64,000 nt of DNA, taken from NCBI GenBank assembly GCA_001556025.1, contig LSIB01000081.1, forward strand, positions 1 through 64,000, in the 5' to 3' direction. Positions 1-8,921 of the stretch are shown piece after piece. The stretch is from Rhizobiales bacterium CCH3-A5 (GTDB taxonomy: Bacteria; Pseudomonadota; Alphaproteobacteria; Rhizobiales; Beijerinckiaceae). Positions within the stretch are counted from its first letter, which is position 1; each line of letters begins with the position of its first letter. The notes under the pieces were generated by a model, which was not told where the DNA came from, made no database searches, and was given only the letters and a program-made list of their open reading frames with translations. The translations under genes were made by a program, and so were the position numbers.

Positions 1-93
1 GAGCTCGAACACGGCGAACAACCCGCACGGACCCGCCCCGATGATCACGACGTCGGTGGTGATCACCTCACCGGCTGCAGCCTCGACGCTCAT
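1..93 (-). CDS. Ferredoxin--NADP(+) reductase type 2 (TrxR-like), N-terminal fragment
   Basis: Only the first 31 codons lie in the window; the gene runs off the left edge. The ATG at 91-93 (minus strand) opens a short acidic leader followed by a Rossmann FAD-binding segment, DVVIIGAGPCGLFAVFEL, with the GxGxxG-type glycine pattern. The GLFAVFEL continuation is typical of thioredoxin-reductase-like ferredoxin/flavodoxin-NADP reductases, which pass electrons between NADPH and ferredoxin in the cytoplasm. The assignment rests on this one motif, so another FAD-dependent pyridine-nucleotide oxidoreductase remains possible. Confidence 0.6.
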   Translation of the reverse strand, partial: MSVEAAAGEVITTDVVIIGAGPCGLFAVFEL

Positions 94-204
94 CTGAATT
101 CCTTTGAACCATTCCAGAAATCCGGCAAACCGGACACCGCCGCGCGTCACATGAGGGTTCGCGCGGCGTCTGGCAAGTCCCGAGCGTGAGGTCGCGCTCG
201 ACCC

Positions 205-633
205 TCACGCACCCGTGTCGGCGGCGAGCCCGGCTGCGGCGATGCCGGCGACGGCGGCAGCCTCGTCATTGTCGGAGGTGTCGCCCGAGATGCCGACCGC
301 GCCGAGCAGCGCGCCCGACGCGTCACGGACCAGCACGCCGCCGGGGACCGGCACCAACGAGCCGCCGACCGCATGGGTCGCGGCCTCGACGAAATAGGGC
401 CGCTCCAGCGCCATCTTGTGCAGCGCGCGCGAGCCGATGCCCATGGCGACGGCGCCATGCGCCTTGCCGATCGCGATCTCGCCGCGCTTCAGGCTGGTCC
501 CGTCCTGCGCCGCGAACGCCTTCTGCGCGCCGCGCGCATCGAGCACCGCGATCGCCAGCGGCTTGAAGCCGGCCTTGTCGGCATGGCCGAGGGCGGCGGT
601 AAGCAGGGTCTGGGCCTGGGCGAGGGTCAGCAT
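205..633 (-). CDS. GlcG/HbpS-type heme-binding family protein
   Basis: A 142-residue single-domain protein of the GlcG/HbpS family (formerly DUF336). Family hallmarks are visible: an N-terminal helix (LTLAQAQTLLTAALGHADKAG), the strand LAIAVLDARG, the central ALERPYF segment and the glycine-rich VPVPGGVLVRD...LLGAVGISG stretch near the C terminus. No signal peptide is seen, so it is probably cytoplasmic. Members bind heme or small molecules, or sit beside glycolate-type oxidation genes without a proven role. It is transcribed in the same direction as the FAD oxidoreductase downstream, 111 bp away, so the two may form a unit. Substrate unknown. Confidence 0.75.
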   Translation of the reverse strand: MLTLAQAQTLLTAALGHADKAGFKPLAIAVLDARGAQKAFAAQDGTSLKRGEIAIGKAHGAVAMGIGSRALHKMALERPYFVEAATHAVGGSLVPVPGGVLVRDASGALLGAVGISGDTSDNDEAAAVAGIAAAGLAADTGA

Positions 634-803
634 GGCGGCGCTCCGGTTGAGGTCGGCCGTGCTTGTGCCAGCGCGGGCGGGCGCGCGAAAGCCGTCCCTT
701 GCGGAAAACTGCTTTGCCGGATGGCGCGCCCAGGCTCGAATGCGTCTTGAACTTGTCGCGGCGAGCGGGCTTGATGCCTGTCCAGGGACAAAAGGAGACG
801 TCG

Positions 804-1247
804 ATGGGTCTGTTCAGTTTCATCAAGGAAGCCGGCGCCAAGATCTTCGGATCGGGTGAGGCGAAGGCGGCGACGCCCGACGCGTTGCAGAAGGAACTGG
901 CCGGCCACGGCCTGCCCTCCGACGTCAAGATCGACGTCAATGGCGACAAGGTGAAGATCAGCGGCAAGGCGATGACCACCGAGGAGGCCGAGAAGATCAT
1001 TCTCGCGCTCGGCAACACGGCCGGGGTCGCGCAGGTCGAATCCGAGCTGATCGTCACCAAGGAAGCCCCTGCTGCCGTGTTCTACACGGTCAAGAAGGGC
1101 GATACGCTCTGGAAGATCGCCGAGACGCATTACGGCAAGGGACAGGGCGCAAAATACACCGAGATCGTCAAGGCCAATACGCCGCCGGTGAAGAACCCCG
1201 ATCTGATCCAGCCCGGCTGGGTGCTGCGGATTCCTGCCCAGGCCTGA
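804..1247 (+). CDS. BON and LysM domain protein (Kbp/YgaU-like)
   Basis: A 147-residue protein with a BON domain at about residues 24-86 (DVKIDVNGDKVKISGKA, then GNTAGVAQVESELIV) and a C-terminal LysM domain at about 92-144 (YTVKKGDTLWKIAETHYG ... LIQPGWVLRIP). This order and length match E. coli Kbp (YgaU), a potassium-binding protein, and many alphaproteobacterial homologues. No signal peptide is evident; E. coli Kbp is cytoplasmic. The ATG at 804 is preceded by a good ribosome site (AAAGGAG at 791-797). A longer reading from 663 is possible but would add a low-complexity leader. It stands alone and converges on the next gene with only 8 bp between stops. Confidence 0.85.
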   Translation: MGLFSFIKEAGAKIFGSGEAKAATPDALQKELAGHGLPSDVKIDVNGDKVKISGKAMTTEEAEKIILALGNTAGVAQVESELIVTKEAPAAVFYTVKKGDTLWKIAETHYGKGQGAKYTEIVKANTPPVKNPDLIQPGWVLRIPAQA

Positions 1248-1255
1248 ACCTGTCT

Positions 1256-2305
1256 TCACGCCCGCGCCGCCCTCGGCAAAACGTGGCCGATCCTGACGCA
1301 ACCCCAATGTCGGCCCCGGACGAAAACCGGGACCGACAGATCGGCGACGACGCCGAGCGGCTCGTGACCCGGTCGACGACGATAGGTCTGGACGAGAGCC
1401 TTTCGTGAAAAACGCGCCGCGCGCAGCGTGACCGCGTCCATGGCGGCGTTTTCCGATCGCTCATGGTCACCCGGGTCCTGTTCGTCGCGGCCTTGGCCGC
1501 CGCTTGAAGACCCGCCGGTGACGGACGTCGTGAAACCGTTCCTGCCGGTCGCGGCGACATAGGCCATTTCGTCAGTGGACGGCAGCGCCCGCGTCATCAG
1601 GGCCCGCAGCCGCGACGACAGCGTTCCCGAGCCATCGCCTGTCCGCCAGGTCCGCGCCACGAACAGATCGTCCGGCGCGACGATGCTGTCCGAAATGGCG
1701 ATCTCGAACAGGCTCTCGGTCTCGTTGGCCAGCGCCGTCGCCTGCCAAAGCCCGGCTTCATAATGGGCAGCCCAGTCGAGCATCTCGTCTGCGAGCGTTG
1801 TGGTGTGAGTCGTGGCCCCGGGTGCGAAGGTCAGATGAACAAGGCGCTCGGCGTCGGTCACGAGGGTCGTGGCCAGGACGGCGTCGTTGTCCAATACAAG
1901 TTCCGCATCCAACGGCTGGCGCGCCGCAAGGCCTTCGACCGGCGCGAGCAGGGCGCCGCCCCGGCCCAGATCGAGCAGCGTCACCGCCACGTCTCGCGAC
2001 GCCAGGCGAAGGACCCCCGGCTTGGCGAGCGGCCAGCGCGGGCTGAGCCGGCGTTCGCCGCCCGGAAGCGTCGAAAGCGCCACGACCAGCCGGAGCCGCG
2101 CCATTGCGCTTCCTGCAGTCGCAGGCGTGGCGTTCTCGCCCACCGCCGCAAGGCTGGCGCGGATATTCGCGATGCGGCCAGCGAAGCTGGCGTCGTTGGC
2201 GAACCCGACCTGTCGATCGGCGCGCAGGGCAAGGCGGTTCACGGCCCGGCTCTCGCCGAGTAACCGCTGACGGACCGCTTCCCAGTGCTCCAGCTCGTCG
2301 CGCAT
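1256..2305 (-). CDS. Soluble PilZ-like protein with a chemoreceptor C-terminal module
   Basis: A 349-residue protein without a signal peptide or membrane segment. Residues ~78-165 resemble a PilZ-type beta barrel (RWPLAKPGVLRL...VTLLDLGRGGALL). Residues ~245-345 match the tail found after the signalling domain in many Hyphomicrobiales methyl-accepting chemotaxis proteins: MAYVAATGRNGF, a variable middle, LVQTYRR, then DLSVPVFVRGRHWGCVRIGH. The methyl-accepting coiled coil that normally precedes this tail is absent, as are HAMP and transmembrane segments. The tail is a PAS/Cache-like ligand-binding module in receptors; here it may sense a ligand in a soluble protein, or the gene may be a remnant of a receptor. 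The middle of the tail lacks most of the usual conserved residues. Confidence 0.5.
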   Translation of the reverse strand: MRDELEHWEAVRQRLLGESRAVNRLALRADRQVGFANDASFAGRIANIRASLAAVGENATPATAGSAMARLRLVVALSTLPGGERRLSPRWPLAKPGVLRLASRDVAVTLLDLGRGGALLAPVEGLAARQPLDAELVLDNDAVLATTLVTDAERLVHLTFAPGATTHTTTLADEMLDWAAHYEAGLWQATALANETESLFEIAISDSIVAPDDLFVARTWRTGDGSGTLSSRLRALMTRALPSTDEMAYVAATGRNGFTTSVTGGSSSGGQGRDEQDPGDHERSENAAMDAVTLRAARFSRKALVQTYRRRPGHEPLGVVADLSVPVFVRGRHWGCVRIGHVLPRAARA

Positions 2306-2368
2306 GGATTGTGTTTATCAGATATCTGCTACCAATGCGTGAATCACGAGGCGGCGATACGCGGCGGC

Positions 2369-2397
2369 TTGACGGAATTGGTTGCCTAGACAACTAT
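2369..2397 (+). promoter_or_regulatory. Possible sigma-70 promoter upstream of the TRAP operon
   Basis: TTGACG at 2369-2374 followed by 17 bp and AACTAT at 2392-2397 gives a plausible -35/-10 pair about 150 bp before the dctP-type gene. A separate perfect 10-bp palindrome, CAGATATCTG at 2319-2328, lies between this and the divergent gene and could be an operator. Both are judged by eye only. Confidence 0.3.
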
Positions 2398-2550
2398 TTT
2401 ATCCGGCGAGGCGATGGGGACGCAGCCTTCAGGCTTGCGTCCGCCAGACTTTGCCGGTCATGTTGCCGCTCGAATGCAGCAGCCCTGTCATGCGCCGATG
2501 GCATGACCCGGCAAGTTGCGCAAACGCACATCCCTTGGGAGGGGACCACG

Positions 2551-3603
2551 ATGAGCTTCGATCGCCGCCGATTCCTGACACTGGCCGGCTCCGCCGTCGC
2601 CGCGCCCGCCGTGCTGCGCGCCACCCGCGCCAATGCGCAGGAGGTGACGCTGCGGATGCATCACTTCCTGCCGCCGGTTTCCAATGGTCACGCCAAGTTC
2701 CTCAAGCCCTGGGCCGACAAGGTCGCGGCCGAATCGAACGGGCGCATCAAGATCGACATCTTCCCGTCGATGCAGCTCGGCGGTACGCCGCCCCAGCTCT
2801 TCGACCAGGCCCGCGACGGCGTCGCCGACATCGTCTGGACGCTGCCGGGCTCGACGCCGGGCCGCTTCACCGGCGTCGAAGCGTTCGAACTGCCCTTCGT
2901 CGCCAACAAGAAGGGTCTGGTGAACTCGCTCGCGCTGGCCGAGTACGCGGAGGCGAATCTGGCGCAGGAGTTCCGCGAGGTGAAGCCGATCTGCCTGTGG
3001 GCGCATGATCACGGCCTGATCCACGCCAACAAGTCGATCAAGACGATGGACGACCTCAAGGGCCTGAAGCTGCGTTTCCCGACGCGGCTGGCCGGCGAGG
3101 CGCTGCGGGCGCTCGGCGTCAACGCCATCGGCATGCCGGTGCCGCAGGTGCCGGAATCGCTGGCGCAGCGCGTCATCGACGGCGCGGTCATCCCGTGGGA
3201 GGTTGTGCCGGCGCTCAAGGTGCATGAGCTCGTCAAGTTCCATACCGAAATCCCCGGTTCGCCAACACTCTACACAGCGACCTTCATCCTTGCGATGAAC
3301 CGCGCAAAATACGATGCGATGCCCGCCGATCTGAAGGCCGTGATCGACAAGAACTCCGGCGCGGTCGCCTCCGCGATGGCCGGCAAGGTCTGGGACGATC
3401 AGGCCGTCGTCGTCTCCGACATGGTGCGCAAGCGCGGCAACACCATCACCATGCTCGACGAGGCGGAAGCCGCGCGCTGGCGCAAGACCACCGAGCCGGT
3501 GATCGAAGGCTGGCTCAAGACTGCCAAGGACAAGGGGCTCGACGGCGAGAAGCTGCTGGCAAGCGCCAGGGCGGCGCTGGCCAAGCACGAAAAGGCGGCC
3601 TGA
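2551..3603 (+). CDS. TRAP transporter substrate-binding protein (DctP family)
   Basis: A 350-residue periplasmic solute-binding protein. The N terminus carries a twin-arginine signal (DRRRFLTLAGSAVAAPAVL) ending near AQ, so export is by Tat. The mature part shows DctP-family features: the opening TLRMHHFLPP, the central DDLKGLKLRFPTRLAGEAL segment around residues 170-190, and the EVVPALKVHELVKFH region typical of the ligand-proximal hinge. It delivers an organic acid or similar small solute to the membrane subunits encoded next (DctQ, DctM; gaps 9 bp and -4 bp), so the three are one operon. The ATG at 2551 follows a GGAGGGG ribosome site. Substrate cannot be told from sequence. Confidence 0.92.
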   Translation: MSFDRRRFLTLAGSAVAAPAVLRATRANAQEVTLRMHHFLPPVSNGHAKFLKPWADKVAAESNGRIKIDIFPSMQLGGTPPQLFDQARDGVADIVWTLPGSTPGRFTGVEAFELPFVANKKGLVNSLALAEYAEANLAQEFREVKPICLWAHDHGLIHANKSIKTMDDLKGLKLRFPTRLAGEALRALGVNAIGMPVPQVPESLAQRVIDGAVIPWEVVPALKVHELVKFHTEIPGSPTLYTATFILAMNRAKYDAMPADLKAVIDKNSGAVASAMAGKVWDDQAVVVSDMVRKRGNTITMLDEAEAARWRKTTEPVIEGWLKTAKDKGLDGEKLLASARAALAKHEKAA

Positions 3604-3612
3604 CCAAACACC

Positions 3613-4116
3613 ATGTCGGAATCGGGGGCAGTGGGGACGGCGTCCGGTTTCGACAGGGCGGTGCAGGGGGTTGCGCTTCTGGGAGGCGTGCTGCTGATCG
3701 CACTGGCGACGACCGTCGTCGTCAGTGTGACGCTGCGCAGCGACCTCGTCGGCAAGGCGGGCGTGCCCGGCGATTTCGAGCTGGTCCAGATGGCGACCGG
3801 CGTCGCCGCCTTCTGCTTCCTGCCATGGTGCCAGCTCCGGCGCGGCAACATCTTCGTCGACACCTTCACGCTCAAGCTGCCGCAGCGCTGGCAGCGCGCC
3901 ATCGACGCGGGCTGGGACGTGGTCTACGGCCTCGCCATGGCGCTGATCGCCTGGCGGCTCGGCGTCGGGGCGCGCGCGGCCTTCGCCAGCGGCGAGAACA
4001 CGATGGTCCTGCAGTTCCCCAGCTATCTGCCGATCGGGTTCTGCGCGCTGCTGGCCGCGCTGGTCTCGGTCACCGCCTTCGTCAGCGCGCGACGTCTGCT
4101 GAAAGCGTCGTCATGA
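3613..4116 (+). CDS. TRAP transporter small permease (DctQ family)
   Basis: A 167-residue membrane protein with four hydrophobic segments (around residues 15-38, 50-70, 90-110 and 130-152), the size and layout of DctQ small subunits. The segment FCFLPWCQLRRGNIFVDTF is the conserved loop of the family. It joins the periplasmic binding protein and the large permease into a sodium-dependent secondary transporter. The stop overlaps the start of the next gene (ATGA at 4113-4116), pointing to translational coupling. Confidence 0.9.
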   Translation: MSESGAVGTASGFDRAVQGVALLGGVLLIALATTVVVSVTLRSDLVGKAGVPGDFELVQMATGVAAFCFLPWCQLRRGNIFVDTFTLKLPQRWQRAIDAGWDVVYGLAMALIAWRLGVGARAAFASGENTMVLQFPSYLPIGFCALLAALVSVTAFVSARRLLKASS

Positions 4117-5432
4117 GCGGGGCTGCGCTGGCGCTGACGGGATTTGGCGTGCTGCTTGCCCTGATGGCGCTCAGGCTGCCGATCGGGCTCGCGATGATGC
4201 TGGTCGGCAGCCTCGGCTATATCCAGCTCAACGGGCTCGATCCGTTCCTGAACTACATCCGCACGACGCCTTACCAGATATTCGCCAACTACACGCTCTC
4301 GGTGATCCCGCTCTTCGTGCTGATGGGCGCGTTCGCCGAGCGATCTGGGCTGGCAGGCGACCTGTTCAAGGCGGCGTCCGCGCTGGTCGGGCATCGTCGC
4401 GGCGGGCTCGGGATGGCGGTGATCGGGGCCTGCACGGGCTTTGGCGCGATCTGTGGTTCGGCGGTGGCGACCACGGCGACGTTCGCCCGCGCGGCGCTGC
4501 CGGAACTGCGGCGCTACCGTTACGACCCCGGCTTCTCCTGCGGTGTCGTGGCGGTGGGCGGCACTTTGGGCATCCTGATCCCGCCCTCGGTCATTCTGGT
4601 CGTCTATGCGATCTCGACCGAGCAGAACATCGCCAAGCTGTTCAAGGCGGCGCTGATCCCCGGCCTGATGGCGACGGCGATGTACTGCATCACCATCGCC
4701 ATCGTGACGCGGCTGAACCCGGCGCTTGGCCCGGCGCATGAGCGCGTCGCCTGGGCCGACAGGGTGCGGCCTTTGCTTGGCGTCCTTCCCGCCATGGCGG
4801 TTGCGCTCGTCGTCGTTGGCGGCATCTATGGCGGCGTCTTCACGCCGACAGAGGGCGCCGCCGTCGGGGCCTTTGTGATGCTCGCCATCGGCGTAGTGAG
4901 GCGGACGCTCGGGTTCGGGGAGATCAGGCAGGCGATCCTACAGACGGCCGAGACCTCGGCGATGATCTTCGCGATCCTGCTCGGGGCCGAGATCTTCAAC
5001 GCGTTTCTGGCGCTGACGCAGGTGCCGACCGCCGCCGCGGAGATGATCGCGGCGTCGGGCTGGGGACCCTATACGGTGCTGATCGGGCTCCTGCTGTTCT
5101 ACATCGTGCTCGGCGGCGTGATGGACGAACTTGCCATGATCCTGCTCACCCTGCCGGTGTTCTTCCCGATCGTGACCGCGCTCGACTTCGGCATGGCGTC
5201 CGACGATGTCGCGATCTGGTTCGGCATCCTCGTGCTGGTCGTGGTCGGCATCGGCATGACCTGTCCGCCGATCGGCCTCAACGTCTTCGTGGTCGCCTCG
5301 CTGGCGCGCGACGTGCCGGTGACGCGGATCTATCGCGGCGTGCTGCCTTTCGTGCTCTCGGACGTGATCCGGCTCGCGATCCTTGTGGCGTTCCCGGTGC
5401 TCTCGCTCTATCTGGTCAGGCTGCTGGATTGA
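4113..5432 (+). CDS. TRAP transporter large permease (DctM family)
   Basis: A 439-residue, many-pass inner-membrane protein of the DctM family. Recognisable motifs include LRLPIGLAMMLVGSLGY near the N terminus, the GACTGFGAICGSAVATTATF stretch, GGTLGILIPPSVILVVYAI and the C-terminal GMTCPPIGLNVFVVASLA. It forms the sodium-driven transport channel of the TRAP system with the two upstream products. The ATG at 4113 overlaps the stop of the small subunit. A short rhodanese gene follows after 16 bp and is probably on the same transcript. Confidence 0.93.
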   Translation: MSGAALALTGFGVLLALMALRLPIGLAMMLVGSLGYIQLNGLDPFLNYIRTTPYQIFANYTLSVIPLFVLMGAFAERSGLAGDLFKAASALVGHRRGGLGMAVIGACTGFGAICGSAVATTATFARAALPELRRYRYDPGFSCGVVAVGGTLGILIPPSVILVVYAISTEQNIAKLFKAALIPGLMATAMYCITIAIVTRLNPALGPAHERVAWADRVRPLLGVLPAMAVALVVVGGIYGGVFTPTEGAAVGAFVMLAIGVVRRTLGFGEIRQAILQTAETSAMIFAILLGAEIFNAFLALTQVPTAAAEMIAASGWGPYTVLIGLLLFYIVLGGVMDELAMILLTLPVFFPIVTALDFGMASDDVAIWFGILVLVVVGIGMTCPPIGLNVFVVASLARDVPVTRIYRGVLPFVLSDVIRLAILVAFPVLSLYLVRLLD

Positions 5433-5448
5433 GCGGGGGACTTAGGGC

Positions 5449-5763
5449 TTGCTGGTGCATGATCTCGATATGGCGGCGGTCGAGGCCGGCCTTGCCGACG
5501 GCTCGATCCTGATCGTCGATGTGCGCGAGCCGCATGAATTCGCGGCCGGGCATATTCCCGGCTCCGTCTCGCTGCCGCTGTCGCGTTTCGACCCGGCCGA
5601 CATCCCCGATGCGCCCGGCAAACGGGTCGTTCTGTCCTGCGCCGCCGGCGTGCGGTCTCTGCGGGCGCTTGAATTCGCGCAGTCGGCTGGTCTTGCCATC
5701 GACAGCCACTATATCGGCGGCTTCAAGGACTGGGCGATGCGAGGCGGGCCGGTCGAGCGCTGA
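5449..5763 (+). CDS. Rhodanese-like domain protein
   Basis: A 104-residue single rhodanese domain. The family pattern is complete: IVDVREPHEFAAGHIPGS near residues 24-41 and the active-site loop SCAAGVRS containing the persulfide-forming cysteine at about residue 64. Such small cytoplasmic sulfurtransferases move sulfane sulfur to acceptors such as thiols or cyanide. The start is taken as TTG at 5449; a GTG at 5455 is the alternative. Its position 16 bp after the TRAP permease suggests cotranscription, which is common for TRAP and sulfur-solute transporters but does not prove a shared substrate. Confidence 0.85.
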   Translation: MLVHDLDMAAVEAGLADGSILIVDVREPHEFAAGHIPGSVSLPLSRFDPADIPDAPGKRVVLSCAAGVRSLRALEFAQSAGLAIDSHYIGGFKDWAMRGGPVER

Positions 5764-5875
5764 TCGACGCTGTTTCCGCCTGCGCCTGACGCATTGCAGC
5801 ATATCGTCGCGTGGGGCTGACGTTCGCCTCGTCCTGCGCCAGTTTCGAACGCGAACGATTTGAGGATGTGAGCCG

Positions 5876-8185
5876 ATGCGCCCGATGAAGTTTGGATTTG
5901 GACAGCCCGTCCGCCGTGTCGAGGACCATCGTTTGACGACCGGCGCGGGACGCTACACCGACGACACCGCCGTCGAGGGCGCGCTGCACGGCTTCGTGCT
6001 GCGCTCGCAATATGCCCACGCCAAATTCGAAATCCGCGACAAGGAGGCCGCCCGCAGGATGAAGGGCGTCAAGCTGATCCTGACCGGCGCGGACGTCGCC
6101 CATCTCGGCGACATCCCCTGCAAGGGCCTGATCAAGACGCTGTCGGGCGAGCCGGTGACGCCGACGCATGTGCCGGTGCTGCCGGTCGACACCGTGCGCC
6201 ATGTCGGCGAGGCGGTGGCTTTCATCGTCGCCGAGACGCTCGACCAGGCGCGCGACGCAGCCGAGGCGATCGACATCGAATGGGAAAGCCTGCCCTCGGT
6301 GACCGGCATCTCCGAGGCGCTCGATCCCAAGGCGCCGCAGGTCTGGCCGGACCGCAAGGGCAACATCGCCTTCGAGGCCGAGCAGGGCGACCGCGAGAAG
6401 ACCGAGAAGGCCTTCGCCAAGGCGGCGAGGACGGTCTCCGTGACGATCGTCAATAACCGGCTGGCGTCGAACTACATGGAGACGCGTGCCTGCATCGCCG
6501 AATACGACAAGGGCGCCAAGCGCTGGACCCTGACGCTCGGCAGCCAGGGCAGCCACGGCACGCGCGACATCCTCGCCAAGAATATCCTCAAGGTCGATCC
6601 CGCCCGTATCCGCGTGGTCACGCCCGATGTCGGCGGCGGCTTCGGCACCAAGATCTTCATGTATCGGGAATACCCGCTGACCATGGTCGCGGCCGAAAAG
6701 CTCAAGCGTCCGGTGCGTTGGGTCGCCGACCGCACCGAGCATTTCCTCGCCGACACGCATGGCCGCGCCAATCTCGCAACCGCGACGATGGCGCTCGACG
6801 CCAAGGGCAAGTTCATCGGCCTGAAGGTTGATCTGGCCGCCGAGATGGGGGCCTATCTCTCGCAGTATGGGCCCTTCATTCCCTGGGTCGGCACCACGAT
6901 GACGCCGGGTTGCTACAACATCCCGGCCGTGCATGTGCATTTCAAAGGCGTGTTGACCAACACCACGCCGGTTGACGCCTATCGCGGCGCGGGCCGCCCC
7001 GAGGCCGCCTATCTGATCGAGCGGCTGGTCGACGCCATCGCCATCGAGACGGGGAAGACTCCCGACGCGGTGCGGGCGTTGAACTTCGTCAAGCCAAGCG
7101 AGATGCCGCACAAGACGCAGACCGGGCCGACCTATGATTCCGGCGAGTTCGAGGGCCATATGCGCCGCGCCATGGAGGTGGCGGACTGGAAGGGCTTCAA
7201 GACCCGGCTCAAGGCCTCGACCAAGGCCGGCAAGATCCGTGGCATCGGCATGGGCTGCTATATCGAGGCCTGCGGCGGCGGCGGGCCGGAAAGCTCGACC
7301 GTGATCCTAGAGAAGGACGGCACGGTCACCGTGCTGATCGGCACTCAGTCGAACGGGCAGGGGCACGAAACCGCCTATTCCCAGCTCGTCTCGCAACATC
7401 TCGACATTCCGATGGACCGCATCCGGGTCATCCAGGGCGATACCGACAAGGTCGAGACCGGCTCGGGCACAGGCGGCTCGCGCTCGATCCCGGTCGGCGG
7501 GGCGGCGTTGAACAAGGCGACCGAAATCCTGTCGGACAATCTGAAGCAACTCGCCTCTGAGAAGCTCGAGGCTGGCGTCGGCGATCTGGAGATCGTCGAC
7601 GGCGCGGTGCGCATCGTCGGCACCGACAAGGCGCTCGACCTCGCCGCGATCGCAGCATTGCCCGGCGCGACCACCGCGATGCTGCGGGTCCACCAGAGCT
7701 GGCAGCCGCCGGAAGCGACCTATCCCAACGGGACGCATGTCTGCGAGCTGGAGGTCGATCCTGCGACCGGCAACACCGAAATCCTCAACTATGTCGTGGT
7801 CGACGATTTCGGCGTGACGCTGAACCCGATCATGCTGATGGGCCAGGTCCATGGCGGCGCGGGGCAGGGCATCGGCCAGGCGTTGATGGAGGAGATCAAG
7901 TTCGACTCGTCGGGTCAGATGTTGACCGCGACCTTCATGGACTACGCCCTGCCACGCGCCATCGACATTCCGAACTTCCATTTCGAGACGCGCAATGTCC
8001 GCTGCGTCACCAACGCCATCGGCGTCAAGGGCGCGGGCGAGGCCGGTGCGATCGGGGCCTGTCCGGCGGTGATGAACGCCATGGTCGATGCGCTCAACCG
8101 GGCGGCCGGTATCAAGGCGATCGACATGCCGGCCACGCCGGTGAAGGTGTTCAATGCGCTGAAGTCGGCGGGCTATCCGCTTTGA
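5876..8185 (+). CDS. Molybdenum hydroxylase large subunit (xanthine dehydrogenase / CoxL family)
   Basis: A 769-residue molybdopterin cytosine-dinucleotide-binding subunit. The N-terminal aldehyde oxidase a/b hammerhead begins at GQPVRRVEDHRLTTGAGRYT; the cofactor-binding half shows GGGFGTK, AYRGAGRPEAAYLIER, QSNGQGHET and the C-terminal KGAGEAGAIG, which contains the likely catalytic glutamate. AYRGAGR rather than AYRCSFR places it with form II/other hydroxylases, not with true CO dehydrogenase. Normally small iron-sulfur and medium FAD subunits accompany it, but none is next to it. Two c-type cytochrome genes follow instead (gaps 134 and 164 bp). The enzyme may pass electrons to cytochrome c, or its partners may lie elsewhere. 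ATG at 5876 follows GAGGATG. Confidence 0.88.
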   Translation: MRPMKFGFGQPVRRVEDHRLTTGAGRYTDDTAVEGALHGFVLRSQYAHAKFEIRDKEAARRMKGVKLILTGADVAHLGDIPCKGLIKTLSGEPVTPTHVPVLPVDTVRHVGEAVAFIVAETLDQARDAAEAIDIEWESLPSVTGISEALDPKAPQVWPDRKGNIAFEAEQGDREKTEKAFAKAARTVSVTIVNNRLASNYMETRACIAEYDKGAKRWTLTLGSQGSHGTRDILAKNILKVDPARIRVVTPDVGGGFGTKIFMYREYPLTMVAAEKLKRPVRWVADRTEHFLADTHGRANLATATMALDAKGKFIGLKVDLAAEMGAYLSQYGPFIPWVGTTMTPGCYNIPAVHVHFKGVLTNTTPVDAYRGAGRPEAAYLIERLVDAIAIETGKTPDAVRALNFVKPSEMPHKTQTGPTYDSGEFEGHMRRAMEVADWKGFKTRLKASTKAGKIRGIGMGCYIEACGGGGPESSTVILEKDGTVTVLIGTQSNGQGHETAYSQLVSQHLDIPMDRIRVIQGDTDKVETGSGTGGSRSIPVGGAALNKATEILSDNLKQLASEKLEAGVGDLEIVDGAVRIVGTDKALDLAAIAALPGATTAMLRVHQSWQPPEATYPNGTHVCELEVDPATGNTEILNYVVVDDFGVTLNPIMLMGQVHGGAGQGIGQALMEEIKFDSSGQMLTATFMDYALPRAIDIPNFHFETRNVRCVTNAIGVKGAGEAGAIGACPAVMNAMVDALNRAAGIKAIDMPATPVKVFNALKSAGYPL

Positions 8186-8319
8186 TGCAAGATTTGATTT
8201 GCTCCAATGCAAATTAAATCGCGTGATTGAGACTTGGCGTCGTCATCGTCATCGGGTGATCTGGAGCGGTTCTAACAAGGCAGGGTGGAGTACACTCGGC
8301 CGACCGCGAGGATGACCCG

Positions 8320-8757
8320 ATGATCCGCACCGCCCTTGTCGCAGCCGGCCTGGTTCTGGGCCTCACCACGGTCATGGCCCAGTCCGATCCGATCGCCGAG
8401 CGCAAGAATGCGATGAAGGCCGTCGGCGCGGCCACCGGGCAGGGCGCCAAGTTCGCCAAGGGCGAGGAGCCCTACGATGCCGCCAAGGCGCAGGCCATCT
8501 TCAAGGTCTACGCCGATGCGGCCAAGAAGGTGCCGACCCTGTATCCGGCGAACTCGAAGACCGGCGGCGACACGTCCGCCGCGCCGAAGATCTGGGAGGA
8601 CGAGGCCGGCTTCAAGGCGGCCTTCGCCAAGTTCGATGCCGACGTATCCGCAAATGCGGGCGCCGCTGCGACCGATCTCGCCGGCTTTCGCACCGCTTTC
8701 GGCAATGTGACGAAGAACTGCGGCTCCTGCCACGAGACCTACCGCATCAAGAGGTGA
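8320..8757 (+). CDS. Cytochrome c' family protein (class II c-type cytochrome)
   Basis: A 145-residue secreted cytochrome. Residues 1-20 are a Sec signal peptide ending at MAQ. The single heme motif CGSCH lies at residues 134-138, close to the C terminus (CHETYRIKR), which together with the four-helix-like body (PIAERKNAMKAVG...AKAQAIFKVYADAAKK) marks class II cytochromes (cytochrome c'/c-556). It sits in the periplasm and carries one electron or binds gas ligands. It lies between the molybdenum hydroxylase and a diheme cytochrome on the same strand, so a role in that electron path is plausible. A strong hairpin follows its stop. Confidence 0.9.
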   Translation: MIRTALVAAGLVLGLTTVMAQSDPIAERKNAMKAVGAATGQGAKFAKGEEPYDAAKAQAIFKVYADAAKKVPTLYPANSKTGGDTSAAPKIWEDEAGFKAAFAKFDADVSANAGAAATDLAGFRTAFGNVTKNCGSCHETYRIKR

Positions 8758-8796
8758 CTGCGAAGGTTGCGGCGCAGCCGCGATCGGGCATGATTG

Positions 8797-8826
8797 GGGC
8801 GGGCGGCCTGAGAGGCCAGCCCGCCC
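8797..8826 (+). terminator. Hairpin after the cytochrome c' gene
   Basis: Stem GGGCGGGC (8797-8804) pairs with GCCCGCCC (8819-8826), with an inner GGCC/GGCC pair and a five-base loop. It lies 40 bp after the stop. It is followed by TCTTCGTCT rather than a clean T run, so termination may be partial and allow read-through to the next cytochrome gene. Confidence 0.6.
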
Positions 8827-8921
8827 TCTTCGTCTCGGCATTTCGGAGACGCGAACCATTGGCTTGCCTGAACGTTCGGTTGTAGCTGGCTTTGATTTGA
8901 CAGGAACTGGTTCGAGGTTCG

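Noticed and set aside
323-1060. Long minus-strand frame crossing the BON-LysM gene
   Set aside because: It overlaps two recognised genes in other frames and shows no family features.
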